From assembly GCA_021776375.1 (NCBI GenBank), contig JAJFGA010000048.1:1-40707 (forward strand): a stretch of 40,707 nucleotides of DNA, given 5' to 3'. Source of the stretch: Hyphococcus sp. (lineage in GTDB: Bacteria > Pseudomonadota > Alphaproteobacteria > Caulobacterales > Parvularculaceae). Shown here one piece after another: positions 38,810-40,707 of this stretch. The translations under genes and the position numbers were made by a program. Under the pieces are notes generated by a model that saw only the letters and a list, made by a program, of their open reading frames with translations, ran no database searches and was not told the DNA's origin. The number at the start of each line of letters is the position of its first letter. Position 1 is the first letter of the stretch.

Positions 38810-39949
38810 ATGATTCCAGCGCTAACCCTCGGCGTCGAAGAGGAATATCTGCTCGTCGATCCTGACAGCCGCAATCTTGTTTCCGAACCCTCTCCGGGTT
38901 TCATGGCCGACTGCAAGGAGCGTCTCGGAGAACGGGTGACGCCTGAATTTTTAAAATGCCAGGTCGAAATCGGCACGCCGGTTTGCGAGAACATCTCGGA
39001 CGCCCGCCATCATCTCACAGCGTTGCGCTCGGTGATAATCAACACGGCTGAAAAATACGGAATGCAGGTCATGGCCGCGTCAACGCATCCGTTCGCCCAG
39101 TGGGGACGGCAGATACACACCGCCGCCCCGCGCTATGATCTCCTCGACAAGGATATGGGGGGCGCGGTCCGCCGTATGCTGATTTGCGGCATGCATGTGC
39201 ATGCCGGCATAGAAGATGAAGATCTGCGCATCGATCTGATGAACCAGACGCGCTACTTCCTGCCACATCTTCTGGCGCTATCCACGTCTTCGCCGTTCTG
39301 GGGCGGTCATGACATGGCGATGAAGTGTACGCGTCTGGGGATCTTCGATTCCATGCCCCGCACCGGCATACCCGACCGCTACGAAAGTTGGTCGGAATAC
39401 TCCCGCATGATCGACCGGCTAATCAAAGCGGGCGTCATGGAGGACGCATCGAAACTGTGGTGGGATATGCGCCCGAGCTGCAGGTTCCCAACATTGGAAA
39501 TGCGCATTACCGATGTTTGCACACGGCTTGAAGATGCGCTTTGCATCGCCGCATTCTATCAGTCGATCTTGCGGATGTTGTCGCGCTTACGCCTGCGCAA
39601 TATGCGTTGGCGCATCTACCCGCGCATCATGCTCGAAGAAAATCGCTGGCGCGCGCAGCGTTATGGCGTCACCAAAAGCATGATCGATCTTGGCCGGGGC
39701 GATTGTCTGCCCTTCGCTTCGTTGATCGAGGAGGTCATTGAGATTATCACCGAAGATGCAACCGCTCTGGGCTGTATGAAAGAGGTAAACCACGCCCGCA
39801 CGATCCTGAAGCGCGGGACCAGCGCTTGCCGCCAGCTTGAGGTGTTCGCCGCAACGAAAGCAAAGGGCGCGGACGACCCGGAAGCCCTTGTCGCCGTGGT
39901 CGATATGCTGGTGAAAGAGACCGCAGCCGACCTCCCGCAGGCGCATTGA
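38810..39949 (+). CDS. Carboxylate-amine ligase, YbdK/glutamate-cysteine ligase type
   Basis: ATP-dependent ligase of the glutamate-cysteine ligase GCS2 superfamily, YbdK group, 379 residues. E. coli YbdK has weak gamma-glutamyl-cysteine activity; true substrates in most species are unknown. The signature GVEEEYLLVDP (residues 8-18) starts the domain, with CQVEIGTPVCENI, CGMHVHAGIEDED and PTLEMRITDVCTR. A strong AAGGAG ribosome binding site precedes the ATG, and the gap to the FGase gene is only 16 bases. The pair looks like an operon handling glutamyl or N-acylated compounds. Confidence 0.92.
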   Translation: MIPALTLGVEEEYLLVDPDSRNLVSEPSPGFMADCKERLGERVTPEFLKCQVEIGTPVCENISDARHHLTALRSVIINTAEKYGMQVMAASTHPFAQWGRQIHTAAPRYDLLDKDMGGAVRRMLICGMHVHAGIEDEDLRIDLMNQTRYFLPHLLALSTSSPFWGGHDMAMKCTRLGIFDSMPRTGIPDRYESWSEYSRMIDRLIKAGVMEDASKLWWDMRPSCRFPTLEMRITDVCTRLEDALCIAAFYQSILRMLSRLRLRNMRWRIYPRIMLEENRWRAQRYGVTKSMIDLGRGDCLPFASLIEEVIEIITEDATALGCMKEVNHARTILKRGTSACRQLEVFAATKAKGADDPEALVAVVDMLVKETAADLPQAH

Positions 39950-40056
39950 ACTCAATCGTCAATTTGTTTGCAAACAGGCCTTGCGGGCCAGACCCGGCGG
40001 GGCTATATCCCCACTCCCGCTTCGGGGCGCGCGCAATGCGCCCTCGCTGCGGACAT

Positions 40057-40082
40057 AAGTTGGCGCGGGATGGAGCAGTCCG
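40057..40082 (+). repeat. Duplicate of the 5' end of tRNA-fMet
   Basis: A 26-base segment here is identical to 40155-40180, which spans the last upstream bases and the first 19 bases of the initiator tRNA gene. After 40082 the copy breaks off into unrelated sequence (a GCCGGC-GAAG-GCCGGC hairpin). It is a truncated tRNA relic 98 bases before the true gene. Confidence 0.85.
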
Positions 40083-40161
40083 CCCGCCGGCGAAGGCCGG
40101 CAAACCAAATCTGCTCCGAGTTCGGCACAGAGCACTCATAGTTCTGGGTTGAAAAAGTTGG

Positions 40162-40238
<77 letters not shown>

Positions 40239-40246
40239 ATAAAAAT

Positions 40247-40277
40247 GCCAGAGGTCCAACGGACCCTGGCTTTTTTT
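40247..40277 (+). terminator. Intrinsic terminator of tRNA-fMet
   Basis: GCCAGAGGTCC (40247-40257) pairs with GGACCCTGGC (40261-40270), one bulged A, followed by seven T. Confidence 0.93.
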
Positions 40278-40410
40278 AATTGTTCGCTCGGGCCAGTGTA
40301 AGAGATAAAATCCTCAATATCGCCCATCCCTAGCCATGAACCTTTCGTCGCAATAACCTTTCCTAGACTTTGCACTTCTTATAAGGGAGCCCCATTTGGG
40401 GAGAATTTTT

Positions 40411-40707
40411 ATGAAGCTTGTTCCAGCGCGTTTTTTGCCTGCGGTGGCTTTTGCACTTTTTAGCTTGGCATCCTTCATCATTATAATGCCAGCGGCTTCG
40501 GCAGGAGAAGTCGAGGACTATGTAGCTAAGCTTAAAACACATTATCAAAAGACACTGCCAATTAATGCCTTCTCACTCAGTAGTCACTTCACAAACAAAC
40601 AATATAGGGACCACAATTATTGGGACTATCAATCACCAAACGTTTACATGTCAGTAAGAACGACTGAGATGGATCTGGTGAAAAAGCATTTTTACGACAA
40701 TGATCTA
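40411..40707 (+). CDS. Exported protein, 3' partial
   Basis: The frame runs from the ATG at 40411 to the end of the window (99 codons, no stop). A GGGGAG ribosome binding site lies 8-13 bases before the ATG. A signal peptide is clear (basic start, hydrophobic run AFALFSLASFIIIMPAAS, cleavage near ASA-GE). The mature part (EDYVAKLKTHYQKTLP, FSLSSHFTNKQYRDHNYWDY, VYMSVRTTEMDLVKKHFYDN) has the look of the N-terminal domain of some exported metallo-beta-lactamase-fold proteins, but the diagnostic HxHxDH would lie outside the window. It is AT-rich compared with the genes before the tRNA. Confidence 0.75.
   Translation, partial: MKLVPARFLPAVAFALFSLASFIIIMPAASAGEVEDYVAKLKTHYQKTLPINAFSLSSHFTNKQYRDHNYWDYQSPNVYMSVRTTEMDLVKKHFYDNDL

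Overview
The window is chromosomal DNA from an alphaproteobacterium. The evidence is the gene order (plsY-dprA-topA-rnr; ribD-ribE-ribB-ribH; ispH-rnhA-peroxiredoxin), high G+C coding bias with long shadow frames, an initiator tRNA of alphaproteobacterial type, and several families of short intergenic palindromes. Many exported lipoprotein peptidases, Sel1 and PD40 proteins and a large TonB receptor suit an aquatic, protein-feeding member of the Parvularculales/Hyphomonadales kind. That placement is an inference.

Layout. 1-2342: end of an NAD-dependent epimerase/reductase gene, then plsY and dprA, all rightward and tightly packed. 2343-3261: an AT-richer insert with two small genes and a promoter-overlapping inverted repeat. 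3262-9267: topA, an M23 lipoprotein and rnr. TopA and RNase R both carry long basic tails. 9268-11037: mostly non-coding repeats around a Sel1 lipoprotein. 11038-16603: an oligopeptidase B-like lipoprotein, exported MsrA and an M3 oligopeptidase lipoprotein, together a plausible envelope peptide-processing and repair set. 16604-20568: an AT-richer accessory island read leftward, with a serine hydrolase (behind a tiny coupled leader ORF), a 45-codon secreted fragment, a CBM9/DOMON-like secreted protein, a 3' remnant of a PD40 gene, and an intact PD40 paralogue. Gene decay is visible here.

20569-24922: a DUF1330 gene, then an FMN riboswitch with a terminator abutting the ribD start, followed by ribD-ribE-ribB-ribH-folE as one operon closed by a bidirectional terminator. 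24943-28260: Oar-like TonB receptor. 28593-30913: a lipoprotein overlapping argS. 31064-33983: ispH, rnhA, a peroxiredoxin and a YqgE protein. 33995-37020: a membrane PAS-EAL protein and a RimJ-like acetyltransferase. 37257-39949: PAP2 phosphatase, N-formylglutamate amidohydrolase and a YbdK-type carboxylate-amine ligase. 40162-40238: initiator tRNA-Met preceded by a duplicated copy of its own 5' end. The window closes inside an exported protein gene.

Most of the window is housekeeping. The strongest points for a second look are the decayed accessory island at 17-20 kb, the riboswitch terminator touching the ribD start codon, the His-to-Gln change at a metal-ligand position of RibB, the tRNA-fMet features (C73 and a 5' duplication), and the operator-like repeat upstream of the 62-residue gene. 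I did not find a clear defence, CRISPR or transposase system.
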